A stretch of DNA of 64,000 nucleotides from Kribbella steppae (lineage in GTDB: Bacteria; Actinomycetota; Actinomycetes; Propionibacteriales; Kribbellaceae): assembly GCF_004342025.1 (NCBI RefSeq), contig NZ_SLWN01000007.1, positions 1-64,000 on the forward strand. Reading direction: 5' to 3'. Both the position numbers and the translations under genes were made by a program. Below, one piece after another: positions 35,337 to 43,348 of this stretch. A model generated the notes under the pieces. The model was not told the DNA's origin. It made no database searches and worked only from the letters and a program-made list of their open reading frames with translations. Every line of letters starts with the position of its first letter. The first letter of the stretch is position 1.

Positions 35337-36296
35337 TCAGGGGCAGCGAGGGGCCTTCTTGCCGTCGGGGGCGATGGCGAACCAGGCGTTGCCGACGCCG
35401 TAGCCGGCGGTCTGGCCGAGCTTCTTGTCCTTGTGGAAGTAGTAGAGCGGCCAGCCGTTCAGGGTGAGCTGCTTGCCTTCCGCGCGGTCGATCGTGCCGA
35501 CGGATCCGCGGTTGATCTTGTTGCTCAGGATCTTGACCCCGTTCTTGCCGGCCAGGACCGGTTCCCACTTCTTCGTGCACTCGCCGGTGCAGGAGGTGCG
35601 CGACGGGTTGGCGGAGTCGTTGTCGAAGCGGTAGATGGTCCGGCCCGCCTGGTTGGTGACGAAGGGCATGAATCCGTCGACCACGTTGACGGTCAGCGTC
35701 TGCACGTCCTTCTGGACCGGCGCCGTCGTCTCGGTCTGCTGAGTCGACTTGGCCTTGCCACCCTTCGGGTTGACCGCGAACCACAGTCCACCGCGGCCCT
35801 GACCGGCGAGTTCGCCGAGCTTGAGGTCGTCCTTGAAGTAGTACAGCGGCCAGCCCTTCAACGTGACCTGCTCACCCTCCGGGCGGTCGATCGTGTCGAT
35901 CTGGCGCTCGTCGATGCCACCGCCGTCGATCTCGACGCCGGATCCGGCCAGAACCGGCTCCCACAACTTGGCGCATTCGTCGAAACAGGTCGACTTCGAC
36001 GGGTTCGCCGAGTCGTTGTCGAACCGGTAGACGGTGCGCCCACTCGCGCTGGTCACGATGGGGCTCAGGCCGGGAACCTGCTGAACCTTCAGCACCTTCG
36101 GCTCCTCCTCGTCGGTGCCCGCCTGCGCACCGTTCGCCGGAGCGTTGTTCTCCTCGGTGACCGGCTGCGTGGTCGGCGTACTATTCCCCGCTGGAGTGCT
36201 GCCGCCGGCGGGCTTGTCGGCGAAGGCCGCACCGCATCCTGTCAGCGTCAGTGCGGCGGCAAGGGCGGTGAACGTCGCAGCAAGGGACTTCCTCAT
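35337..36296 (-). CDS. COG4315-type lipoprotein with two secreted-repeat domains
   Basis: A 319-residue lipoprotein. The signal ends in the lipobox LTGC (C21). After a Thr/Pro/Asn-rich linker come two homologous domains (about 70-175 and 200-315) of the PF03640 type, each with GRT-x-YRFDNDSANPS, a Cys pair (STCFDECAKLWEP; TSCTGECTKKWEP) and GWPLYYFxxDxxLG. The two Cys of each domain could form a disulfide or bind a metal or haem. It is monocistronic and extracytoplasmic. The molecular role of the family is unknown. Confidence 0.85.
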   Translation of the reverse strand: MRKSLAATFTALAAALTLTGCGAAFADKPAGGSTPAGNSTPTTQPVTEENNAPANGAQAGTDEEEPKVLKVQQVPGLSPIVTSASGRTVYRFDNDSANPSKSTCFDECAKLWEPVLAGSGVEIDGGGIDERQIDTIDRPEGEQVTLKGWPLYYFKDDLKLGELAGQGRGGLWFAVNPKGGKAKSTQQTETTAPVQKDVQTLTVNVVDGFMPFVTNQAGRTIYRFDNDSANPSRTSCTGECTKKWEPVLAGKNGVKILSNKINRGSVGTIDRAEGKQLTLNGWPLYYFHKDKKLGQTAGYGVGNAWFAIAPDGKKAPRCP

Positions 36297-36477
36297 CAGA
36301 TCCTCCGTGGTCTGGAACGCGTGATCTCGTTGTCTTGAACCGGGACACGTCCACTCCGAAGGATCGGTTCAACGGGTGCCAGATTTTTTCGCGAACCCCA
36401 TCTCCATTGCTGTAAGCAACCAAATCTGCTCGGTCGCAGCCGCGCCGACATCCTGCCGTCGCCCCCTGAGCCGACAG

Positions 36478-37209
36478 CTAGCTTCGCGAGAGCAGGCGGG
36501 TCCAGAGGTTGTCCGGGACGAGCTTCGCCAACCTGGCCAGCCACGACATCTGCCAGGGGAAGGCAACGCGGGTCGCGCGGCGTTCGATGCCGTTGGCGAT
36601 CTCCTGCGCGGCGCGCGGAGCGGAGATGATGAAGGGCATCGGGAAAGTGTTCGAGTCGGTCATCTCGGTGTCGACGAAGCCGGGGCAGACGGTGACGACG
36701 TGGATGCCGTCGGGCCGGAGGCGGACTCTGAGGGCTTCGAGGAGGTTGATCTGCGCGGCCTTGGTCGCACCATAGGCCTCTGCGCCGGGCAACCCGCGGT
36801 AGCCGGCGACCGAGGCGATCCCGACGATGACGCCGGCGCCGGCGGCCCGGAGCCGAGGGATCACGGCGTCGAGGCAGTGCGCCATACCGGACAGGTTGAC
36901 GTCGAGATGACGCTGGAACGACTCGGCGTCGAAGTCCTTCAACTGCTTCCAGTAGCCGGCACTCAGGACGACGATGTCCAGGCCGCCGAGCTCCTCGACG
37001 ACACGATCCGCCGCCTGCCGCACAGCCTCGGCATCGGTGATGTCGACCGGAACCACGGCCATCCGCCCGGCCGCCACGTCCTGCAGCGCGGACACGCGAC
37101 GCGCCGACACAGCAACCCGCGCACCGCGATCCGCGAGCTCCCGCGCCAGCGCCGCGCCAATCCCCGACGACGCCCCGACGACCCAGATACGGCGCCCACT
37201 CAGCTCCAC
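36478..37209 (-). CDS. SDR-family oxidoreductase of the SigK-type lipid operon
   Basis: A 243-residue short-chain dehydrogenase. The loop GASSGIG is near residues 12-18 and YGATK holds the catalytic Tyr and Lys, with Ser in GIASVAG. The C-terminal WLARLAKLVPDNLWTRLL is amphipathic and may touch the membrane. It is the last of four genes transcribed left from the divergent SigK-like promoter, 13 bases after the methyltransferase gene. By company it probably reduces or oxidises a lipid-linked carbonyl or alcohol made by the upstream FAD and methyltransferase enzymes. Confidence 0.85.
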   Translation of the reverse strand: MELSGRRIWVVGASSGIGAALARELADRGARVAVSARRVSALQDVAAGRMAVVPVDITDAEAVRQAADRVVEELGGLDIVVLSAGYWKQLKDFDAESFQRHLDVNLSGMAHCLDAVIPRLRAAGAGVIVGIASVAGYRGLPGAEAYGATKAAQINLLEALRVRLRPDGIHVVTVCPGFVDTEMTDSNTFPMPFIISAPRAAQEIANGIERRATRVAFPWQMSWLARLAKLVPDNLWTRLLSRS

Positions 37210-37222
37210 GGCCGATTCCTCC

Positions 37223-38434
37223 TCAGCACTGCCGAACCAACGCGAACTGAGAGACCCCCAGGTACCCCGAGCGGAAACCCGCCTCCGAGTACGCCAGATA
37301 GAACTCCCACATCCGCCGGAATACCGCGTCGAACCCGAGCCCGGCGATCACGTCCGGCCGCGCGGTGAACTGCTCCCGCCAGAGCCGGAGCGTGCGAGCG
37401 TAGTCGGGCCCGAAGTCACGCCGACCGACGATCTCCAAGCCGGCCGAGCCGGCGGCGATCGTGCCGATCGCCTCGACCGACGGGATCAGCCCACCGGGAA
37501 AGATGTATTGATGGATCCACCCCTGCGCGTGCCGGGTCGCGAGCAGCCGGTCGTGCGGCATCGTGATCGACTGCAGGCCGAACCGCCCGCCCGGTGCGAG
37601 CAACCTGTCCACAGCCGCGAAGTACGCCGGCCAGTAGCGTTCGCCCACCGCCTCGATCATCTCCACGCTGACGATCGCGTCGTACTGCCCCCGGACGTCG
37701 CGGTAGTCGCACAACTCGACCTCGGCAGGGACGCCGGCCTGCGCGATCCGCTTCCGGGCGAGGTCGCGCTGCTCGGCAGACAACGTGATCGACCGGACCA
37801 CGGCTCCCCGCGACGCCGCCTGGATGGCGAGCTCACCCCATCCGGTGCCGATCTCCAGCACCCGCGTACCGGACCGGACGCCGGCGAGGTCGAGGACACT
37901 GTCGATCTTGCGCCGCTGGGCCTCGGCCAGCGTGTCTCCGTCGGCGAACAACGCCGACGAATACGTCAGCGTCGGGTCGAGGAACGTTGCGAACAAGTCG
38001 TTCGACAGGTCGTAGTGGTGCGCGACATTCGCCTGTGCGCCGGCCCGATCGTTGCCCTGCGCAATGGGCCGCTCCACCCAGCGGCGGAATCGCTGCAGCA
38101 CCGGTGGGACCAGCGTGGGCAGCCGGTGGGCGAACACCGTCAGTACGTCGGCCAGGTCGGAACCACTCCCCGGCCGCCAGTCCCCCGCCATGTACGCCTC
38201 GCCGAAGCCGATCTTCAGGTCGGCGCCGATCCGGTGGAAGAACGCGTCGGACCGGATCTCCAACTCCGGGCCATCGCCTCCGAGCCTCGTACCGTCCGGC
38301 AGCCGAACCGTGACCGGGAGGTCCCGGACCGCCCGGCGCAGGATCTGCCGGGCGACGGCGGCCCGGACGGGGCTGTTCGGCACTCGGGCGATTCCGGGCC
38401 AGCGATCCACGTCGACGAGGTGCAGCGCAGTCAT
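37223..38434 (-). CDS. Cyclopropane-fatty-acid-synthase-like SAM methyltransferase
   Basis: A 403-residue enzyme. The N-terminal helical lipid-binding part (LKIGFGEAYMAGDW) and the Rossmann methyltransferase core are both present, with NVAHHYDLSNDLFATFLDP, the SAM motif VLEIGTGWGELA and a QYDAIVSVEMIEAVG stretch. The family transfers a methyl or methylene from S-adenosylmethionine to unsaturated phospholipid acyl chains. The ATG at 38434 overlaps the DUF1365 stop by four bases. In mycobacteria the equivalent gene next to sigK is ufaA1, so the position supports the call. The exact product (cyclopropane, 10-methyl or furan precursor) is not decidable. Confidence 0.9.
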   Translation of the reverse strand: MTALHLVDVDRWPGIARVPNSPVRAAVARQILRRAVRDLPVTVRLPDGTRLGGDGPELEIRSDAFFHRIGADLKIGFGEAYMAGDWRPGSGSDLADVLTVFAHRLPTLVPPVLQRFRRWVERPIAQGNDRAGAQANVAHHYDLSNDLFATFLDPTLTYSSALFADGDTLAEAQRRKIDSVLDLAGVRSGTRVLEIGTGWGELAIQAASRGAVVRSITLSAEQRDLARKRIAQAGVPAEVELCDYRDVRGQYDAIVSVEMIEAVGERYWPAYFAAVDRLLAPGGRFGLQSITMPHDRLLATRHAQGWIHQYIFPGGLIPSVEAIGTIAAGSAGLEIVGRRDFGPDYARTLRLWREQFTARPDVIAGLGFDAVFRRMWEFYLAYSEAGFRSGYLGVSQFALVRQC

Positions 38435-39129
38435 TGGAGTCCCTCGACAGGGGTACGGCGAACAACGGGCAGCCGACGCAACCAGAGCCAGACGCCATGG
38501 GCACGGATCAGGGCCCACACCTGATACGGCACCAGTGCGGCGGCGGCGAGAGTCGCGAAGCGGACTGGACGCGGGCGGCCGGCGAAGGCGGCGCTGAAGA
38601 CGCGCAGTCCGTCTTGGCACAGATCGATCACGACGTTGATCCGATCGCGGTCGAGCCGGAGCGTCACGTCGTACCGGCCGTTCACTGCGAAGAACGGCGA
38701 GACGTAGAACTCTTTGCGTAGCGAGAACCGGTCCGGGCGAGCCAGGTAGGCGTGGCGTTCGCCGTACGTGTTGTGCACCTCGAGGACCACCCAGCGCGGC
38801 TCATCCGCCGGACCGAGGCACCAGAACACCGTGAGTGGATTGAAGACATACCCGAGACTGCGTGCGTTCGCCAGCATCAGCACGCGGTCCTCCGACTCGA
38901 GCACTTCGCCGTGAGCGGTCGCGAAGGCTGCCACGTTCTCCCGCAGCGAGCGGGACGAATCGCCCAGGTGATCGCCCACCCGGAACGACGCGAGCGGCCG
39001 GTGGTCCGGCAGGTCGTCGAGGTCGACCAGCCACTGGTAGGTCCGGTGGCGGAACCGATGCCGCTTCGCGCCCCGCCGGCTGTGGCTCACGTGTCCCGGC
39101 ACGATCGCCGGGACGCGCGGAATGCTCAC
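38431..39129 (-). CDS. DUF1365 family protein
   Basis: A 232-residue protein of the DUF1365 family. Key phrases are HRFRHRTYQWLVDLDDLP, the ARSLGYVFNPLTVFWCLG block, VHNTYGERHAYL and KEFYVSPFF. The GTG at 39129 is preferred because it overlaps the FAD gene stop (GTGA). DUF1365 genes travel with FAD amine-oxidase-like and cyclopropane-synthase-like genes in ECF sigma regulons, and the biochemical role is unknown. Membership in a lipid-modifying pathway is the common inference. Confidence 0.88.
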   Translation of the reverse strand: MSIPRVPAIVPGHVSHSRRGAKRHRFRHRTYQWLVDLDDLPDHRPLASFRVGDHLGDSSRSLRENVAAFATAHGEVLESEDRVLMLANARSLGYVFNPLTVFWCLGPADEPRWVVLEVHNTYGERHAYLARPDRFSLRKEFYVSPFFAVNGRYDVTLRLDRDRINVVIDLCQDGLRVFSAAFAGRPRPVRFATLAAAALVPYQVWALIRAHGVWLWLRRLPVVRRTPVEGLQ

Positions 39130-40385
39130 CACCGGACACCGAACCGTGCCGCGGCCTCGACCCCCGAACGGCAACCGTCCTCGTGGAATCCCCAGCCGAG
39201 ATGGGCTCCGGCGAATGCCAGCCTCGGTCCGCCTTCGTCCCGGAGGAAGCGACCGGCCGCCACCGATCCCGGGGTGAAGACCGGATGCGCGTACGTCATC
39301 CGGCTCACCACTGTCGCGGGATCCACCCAGCCGTCGGGATTGAGCGTGACCAAATACTGGTCGGCCGCATCGAGGCCTTGGAGGCGGTTCATCCAGTAGC
39401 TCACCAGCACCTGCGGCTCATCGGCCTGGCAGTCACGCATCCGGTAGTTCCACGAAGCCCGCATCCGATTCTTCGACGGCAGCACGGCCGGATCGGTGTG
39501 CAACCACGCCGGGTTCACCGAGTAGCTGAACGCCCCGAGCAGCGACTTCTCCGCCGGAGTCGGGTCGGCGAGCAGGTCGAGCGCGGTGTCGGCGTGCGTC
39601 GCCATGACCACGCGATCGAATTCGAGACAGCGGTTCGTGGTGAACACCGAGACGCCGTCGTCATGCCGGAGTACGGCGAGCGCCGGTGAACTCGTCCGTA
39701 CGTCGCCGATCCGGGCGACGATCTCGTCGACGTACGTCTGGGACCCGCCGACGACCGTCCGCCAGGACGGCGAATCGCCGACGCGCAACATCCCGTGATG
39801 GTCGAGGAAGCGGAACAGGTACAGCGCGGGATAGCGACCGGCCGGACCCGAACCACAGGACCACACGCAGGAGACCAGCGGGATCGCGAAATGCCGGACG
39901 AAGTACGGCGAGAAGTTGTTCGCCCGGAGGAACCCGGCCCAGGTGCAGCCGTCGTCACCGGTGGCGAGCACCCGGCGCGCCTCGCGGTGGAAGCGTCGTA
40001 CCTCGGTCAGCATCCGGACGAACCGATTGTCGACAATCTGCCGGCCGCCGACGATCGCCTTGGCGCCCCGGCCCCCGGCGTACTCGAGACCGCAGCCGTC
40101 GCAGTGGACGCTCATGGACATCTCCGTCGATCGCGTCGCGATGTCGAGCTCGCCGAAGAGCCTGCGCAGGTGCGGATACGTCCGCTCGTTGTGGACGATG
40201 AATCCGGAGTCGATCCGATGCGTCCGGCCGGCCCGATCGGCGACCTCGTGCGTATGCGCATGTCCGCCGGGCCGGTTGCCGGCCTCGAACACGGTGACCT
40301 GGTGGGTATGCCGCAGCAAGTAGGCCGCGGTCAGCCCGGATACACCCGCGCCGATGACGGCAACGGACGGCCGGTGTCCTTCCAT
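39126..40385 (-). CDS. FAD-dependent amine-oxidase-like oxidoreductase
   Basis: A 419-residue flavoprotein. The FAD-binding GxGxxG is GAGVSGL (residues 12-18), followed by the FEAGNRPGGHAHT segment, and the C-terminal FAD motif is LAFAGAHLGWGFHEDGCRSG. It is the first gene of the left-hand operon, with GAGGAGCTCAGGT before the ATG and a SigK-like promoter 30 bases upstream. Mycobacterial Rv0449c holds the same place in the sigK locus. It probably oxidises or desaturates a lipid intermediate. The substrate is unknown. Confidence 0.88.
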   Translation of the reverse strand: MEGHRPSVAVIGAGVSGLTAAYLLRHTHQVTVFEAGNRPGGHAHTHEVADRAGRTHRIDSGFIVHNERTYPHLRRLFGELDIATRSTEMSMSVHCDGCGLEYAGGRGAKAIVGGRQIVDNRFVRMLTEVRRFHREARRVLATGDDGCTWAGFLRANNFSPYFVRHFAIPLVSCVWSCGSGPAGRYPALYLFRFLDHHGMLRVGDSPSWRTVVGGSQTYVDEIVARIGDVRTSSPALAVLRHDDGVSVFTTNRCLEFDRVVMATHADTALDLLADPTPAEKSLLGAFSYSVNPAWLHTDPAVLPSKNRMRASWNYRMRDCQADEPQVLVSYWMNRLQGLDAADQYLVTLNPDGWVDPATVVSRMTYAHPVFTPGSVAAGRFLRDEGGPRLAFAGAHLGWGFHEDGCRSGVEAAARFGVRW

Positions 40386-40414
40386 ACCTGAGCTCCTCAC
40401 GCTTGGTACCCCTA

Positions 40415-40442
40415 CTTCCGTGGCAAGCCGCCCAGCGGATGC
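40415..40442 (-). promoter_or_regulatory. SigK-like promoter of the FAD-DUF1365-methyltransferase-SDR operon
   Basis: Read on the minus strand, GCATCC (40442-40437) is followed after exactly 16 bases by CGGAAG (40420-40415), 29 bases before the FAD gene ATG. The hexamers and spacing equal those of the opposite promoter at 40456-40483. As I recall it, the mycobacterial SigK consensus is CCATCC and CCGAAT with a 16-17 base spacer, matched here at 5/6 and 4/6 positions. Confidence 0.68.
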
Positions 40443-40455
40443 ACCTGGAACCGAT

Positions 40456-40483
40456 GCATCCGCGGGAGGGGTCCCGGCGGAAG
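40456..40483 (+). promoter_or_regulatory. SigK-like promoter of the DUF4397-sortase-sigma-anti-sigma operon
   Basis: GCATCC (40456-40461), a 16-base spacer, then CGGAAG (40478-40483), 35 bases before the DUF4397 ATG. The identical element faces the opposite way 13 bases to the left. The pairing points to one sigma factor, most simply the SigK-like protein of this operon, driving both arms with positive autoregulation. Confidence 0.68.
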
Positions 40484-40518
40484 AGACAGACACACACCCC
40501 GACTCCAAGGAGGGTTCG

Positions 40519-41325
40519 ATGTCTGTTCGCGAAATCGCCGCACTGATCGGCGGGGGTCTGCTGCTCGCCGGTGTACCGATGGCAAGCGCCCAGGCGGCCC
40601 CGGCCGCTACCGCGACCGTTTCGGTACTGCACGGCGTACCCGGCGCGACCGTCGACGTCTACGCCAACGGCGAGAAACTGCTCACCAACTTCACGCCCGG
40701 AACCCTCACCGACCCGCTGGAGCTGCCCGAGGGTGACTACGACCTCAAGGTCACGGCGGCCGGTAAGAGCGCCGCACTCATCCAGGCGAACGACGTCGCC
40801 GTACCCGGTGGCGCCAACGTGACCGTGGTCGCGCATCTCGATGCCGGTGGCAAGCCGGTGCTGACGCCGTTCGTCAACGACACGTCGAAGCTCGCCGCGG
40901 GTCAGGCGCGGCTGACGGTCCGGCACACGGCGGCCGCACCCGCCGTCGACGTCCGGGCCGGCGGGAAGCCTGTCTTCACCGGCCTGACGAATCCCAAGGA
41001 GGCGAAGGCCGATCTGCCGGCCGGGGCGGTCAACGCCGATGTGGTCCTCGCCGGTACGACGACGGTCGCCCTCGGCCCCGCCGACGTGAACCTGAAGGAG
41101 GGAACGAACACCATCATCTACGCGTGGGGCAGTGCACAGGCCAAGAACCTGAAGCTCGCGGTCCAGTCCATCTCCGGCCTGCACGGCAGTCCGTCCGGCG
41201 TTCCGGGTGGCACCGGAGGCCAGGCCGCCACGCAGCAGCCACCGGTCTGGCCGGCCATCGCTGCCGCCGTACTCGCCCTAGCGCTGGTGGGTGGCGGTGC
41301 AGCCGCCATCCGGGTCCGCTCGTGA
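40519..41325 (+). CDS. Exported, membrane-anchored DUF4397 protein
   Basis: A 268-residue protein. A Sec signal (residues 1-27) precedes two DUF4397 repeats of about 95 residues (VSVLHGVPGATVDVYANGEK and LTVRHTAAAPAVDVRAGGK), then a Gly/Gln linker, one membrane helix (about 243-262) and the short basic tail RVRS. AGGAGGGTTCG precedes the ATG. It replaces, in this locus, the MPT70/MPT83 cell-surface antigens of the mycobacterial SigK regulon. No LPXTG motif is present ahead of the helix; VPGGTGG at 228-234 is only a loose likeness. It is coupled to the sortase gene by GTGA. Confidence 0.87.
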   Translation: MSVREIAALIGGGLLLAGVPMASAQAAPAATATVSVLHGVPGATVDVYANGEKLLTNFTPGTLTDPLELPEGDYDLKVTAAGKSAALIQANDVAVPGGANVTVVAHLDAGGKPVLTPFVNDTSKLAAGQARLTVRHTAAAPAVDVRAGGKPVFTGLTNPKEAKADLPAGAVNADVVLAGTTTVALGPADVNLKEGTNTIIYAWGSAQAKNLKLAVQSISGLHGSPSGVPGGTGGQAATQQPPVWPAIAAAVLALALVGGGAAAIRVRS

Positions 41326-41900
41326 GCCATACAGGCGGTGTGGCCGTCCTCGTGGCGGCCACACTCCTCGCGAGCGCCGGCTGCAGGTACCTCCCGACCA
41401 TGGTCCGCACGCACGACGCCGCCGTACCAACGGTGGTACCAACGGTCGTCCCGACCCCCGTGCCGGTGCGCCTGGCGGTGAAGTCCGTCGGGATCGACGT
41501 ACCCGTACTGCCCGTCGGTGTCGCCACTGACGGGCAGATGGAGCTACCGCCTGATCCGGCGGCGATCGGCTGGTACCGCTTCGGTCCCGGTCCCGCCGCC
41601 GACCAGGGCGCGGTGGTCCTCGGCGGCCACCTCGACAGCAAGCAGTACGGCGTCGGGCCGCTGGTCCGGCTGCGTAAGGTCCGGACCGGTCAGGTGGTCC
41701 GGATCTCGTCGTACGACGGACGCACCACGACGTACCGCGTCGATCACGTCCGCGAGATCCCCAAACGACGGCTGGTACTCGCGGACCTCTTCGATCGGGC
41801 CGGAACTCCCCGGCTTGTGATCATCACCTGCGGCGGACGCTACGAGCCGGACAACGGTGGATATCAGCAGAACCTGGTCGTCAGTGCGACGCGGATCTGA
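41322..41900 (+). CDS. Class F sortase, possibly with altered active site
   Basis: A 192-residue protein with an N-terminal membrane segment and a Pro/Val/Thr linker, then a class F sortase domain (about 50-190). The active His is in VVLGGHLDS (H103) and Cys in IITCGGRYEP (C170). In the last strand, where class F sortases usually show Y-R-D-N before the hydrophobic stretch, this one reads YQQN (181-184), so the expected Arg is Gln; R173 in GGRYEP could substitute. The GTG start overlaps the DUF4397 stop. It may process surface proteins of the SigK regulon. Confidence 0.83.
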   Translation: MSHTGGVAVLVAATLLASAGCRYLPTMVRTHDAAVPTVVPTVVPTPVPVRLAVKSVGIDVPVLPVGVATDGQMELPPDPAAIGWYRFGPGPAADQGAVVLGGHLDSKQYGVGPLVRLRKVRTGQVVRISSYDGRTTTYRVDHVREIPKRRLVLADLFDRAGTPRLVIITCGGRYEPDNGGYQQNLVVSATRI

Positions 41901-41927
41901 CGTCTCGGCGACCGCTCGGGCTAGAGT
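41897..41927 (+). promoter_or_regulatory. Candidate internal leaderless promoter of the sigma gene
   Basis: CTGACG (41897-41902) and TAGAGT (41922-41927) are 19 bases apart, and TAGAGT ends seven bases before the GTG start of the sigma gene, which has no ribosome site. This would give basal sigma/anti-sigma expression apart from the SigK-like promoter. The spacer is one or two bases longer than ideal. Confidence 0.38.
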
Positions 41928-41934
41928 CCGAGCC

Positions 41935-42495
41935 GTGACCACCATCGCCGGCGAACCCTCGCCGGCCGAGATCGCCAAGGGCTTCGCCGAGGGGCGCGAG
42001 GAAAGCCTCGCTGCCGCCTACCGGCGCTGGTCGCGCCTGGTCTACACGCTGGCGATCCGCGCGCTGGGTGACCAGCACGACGCCGAGGACGTCACCCAGC
42101 AGGTGTTCGTCTCGGCCTGGCGGAGCCGGCAGACATTCGACCCGGCGTCGGGGAGCCTGGGCTCCTGGCTGACCGGGATCACTCGGCACCGGATCGCGGA
42201 CAGACTCGAGGCCAGGAGCCGCGACCGGCGCAATGCCGCCGCGGTCGGCGAGAGCCTGGCGCCGCAGCCGGTGGCCGATGACCAACTCGTGGACCGGGTG
42301 CTGCTGGCCGACGAACTCGACCGGATCGACGAACCGCGCCGGACCATCCTCCGGCTGGCTTTCTACGATGACCAGACCTACCCGCAGATCGCGGCGCGGC
42401 TGAACCTTCCACTCGGCACAGTGAAGAGTCACGCGCGACGAGGTTTGCTGTATCTGCGGGAGAGGTTGAAGGAGGTGAACAGTGACGCATCTTGA
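41935..42495 (+). CDS. sigK: ECF RNA polymerase sigma factor, SigK type
   Basis: A 186-residue ECF sigma factor. Region 2 is VYTLAIRALGDQHDAEDVTQ followed by QVFVSAWRSRQTF, and region 4 is EPRRTILRLAFYDDQTYPQI then LPLGTVKSHARRGL. The next gene encodes an RskA-type anti-sigma factor, and the left-hand operon carries the mycobacterial sigK neighbours (FAD oxidoreductase, DUF1365, UfaA1-like methyltransferase). That synteny is the basis of the symbol. The GTG start at 41935 lies 34 bases after the sortase stop. It directs transcription of envelope and lipid genes when released from the anti-sigma factor. Confidence 0.83.
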   Translation: MTTIAGEPSPAEIAKGFAEGREESLAAAYRRWSRLVYTLAIRALGDQHDAEDVTQQVFVSAWRSRQTFDPASGSLGSWLTGITRHRIADRLEARSRDRRNAAAVGESLAPQPVADDQLVDRVLLADELDRIDEPRRTILRLAFYDDQTYPQIAARLNLPLGTVKSHARRGLLYLRERLKEVNSDAS

Positions 42496-43249
42496 CGAGG
42501 AAGTCCTGGCTCAGTGGGCCCTGGACGGATCCGAACCCGAGCCGGACGCGGCTGACCACCTCGCGACCTGCCCGCAATGCCAGGCGGCTCTCACGGAACT
42601 GCGCGAGCTGTCCGTGGGACTGCGCGCAACCCCCGAACTGGCCACCCCACCGGGACAGGTCTGGGATCGCATCACCGCCGAACTCGATCTCGCTCCGGCC
42701 ACCGCCACCGCTACGCAGCGCGAGATCACCGCTGCAGGTGACGCCTGGGCCGGAAGCACCGCCGGTGACGCCGGGGTCGGGAGCAGCGCCGGTGACGCCG
42801 GGGTCGAGCGGCGACGTTCGTACGGTCGCGGCATCCTGACGCTGGCCGCGAGTGTGGCCGCGATCCTGGGCCTCGGGATCGGCCTCGGCACCGCAGGTCT
42901 CCTCAGCGCCGACGAGCAATCCCCACCAGTCGCCACGGTGCAGCTCGACCCGTTGCCCGGCAAGTCCGGCGGCGGCACCGCCGACCTGATCCAGTCCGGC
43001 CAAGAACTGCAGGTCTCCGTCACCGGCCTCGACGCACGGACCGGGTACTACGAACTCTGGCTGATCAACTCCGACGGCCAGCGGATGGTGTCACTCGGCG
43101 TCCTCGACCCCGGCCAGTCCGGCACGTACCGGATCCCGGACAACATGACCAGCCAGGGCTATCGCATCATCGACGTCTCGCTCGAACCGAACGACGGCAA
43201 CCCGGTGCACTCCCGCGACAGCATCGTCAGGGGCACGTTGCCGAGTTGA
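42482..43249 (+). CDS. rskA: RskA-type anti-sigma factor
   Basis: A 255-residue membrane protein. The N-terminal zinc-binding anti-sigma domain has the His and CxxC set (HLATCPQC), followed by a linker with repeated GDAGVG/GDAW phrases, one membrane helix (about 118-140, GILTLAASVAAILGLGIGLG) and an extracytoplasmic RskA domain (about 150-255; ELQVSVTGLDARTGYYELWL). The GTG start overlaps the sigma gene by 14 bases, ensuring a balanced output. It holds the sigma factor at the membrane until proteolysis releases it. Confidence 0.88.
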   Translation: MTHLDEEVLAQWALDGSEPEPDAADHLATCPQCQAALTELRELSVGLRATPELATPPGQVWDRITAELDLAPATATATQREITAAGDAWAGSTAGDAGVGSSAGDAGVERRRSYGRGILTLAASVAAILGLGIGLGTAGLLSADEQSPPVATVQLDPLPGKSGGGTADLIQSGQELQVSVTGLDARTGYYELWLINSDGQRMVSLGVLDPGQSGTYRIPDNMTSQGYRIIDVSLEPNDGNPVHSRDSIVRGTLPS

Positions 43250-43348
43250 TACGTCGTACGCATGAAGTACGCCGGTTATTGGCATTGGACGAATGATTGG
43301 CGCCGTACATAGCCTCGCGGTAAGAGTCAGATCGCGAGGAGGATGTGT

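Noticed and set aside
41199..41225. VPGGTGG in the DUF4397 protein as a sortase signal
   Set aside because: It has one residue too many to fit LPXTG and no clear alternative motif; listed only as a loose likeness.
43279..43311. Possible -35/-10 (TTGGAC, TACATA) before the aldo/keto reductase
   Set aside because: The spacing is 15 bases and the match to consensus is weak; it could be chance.
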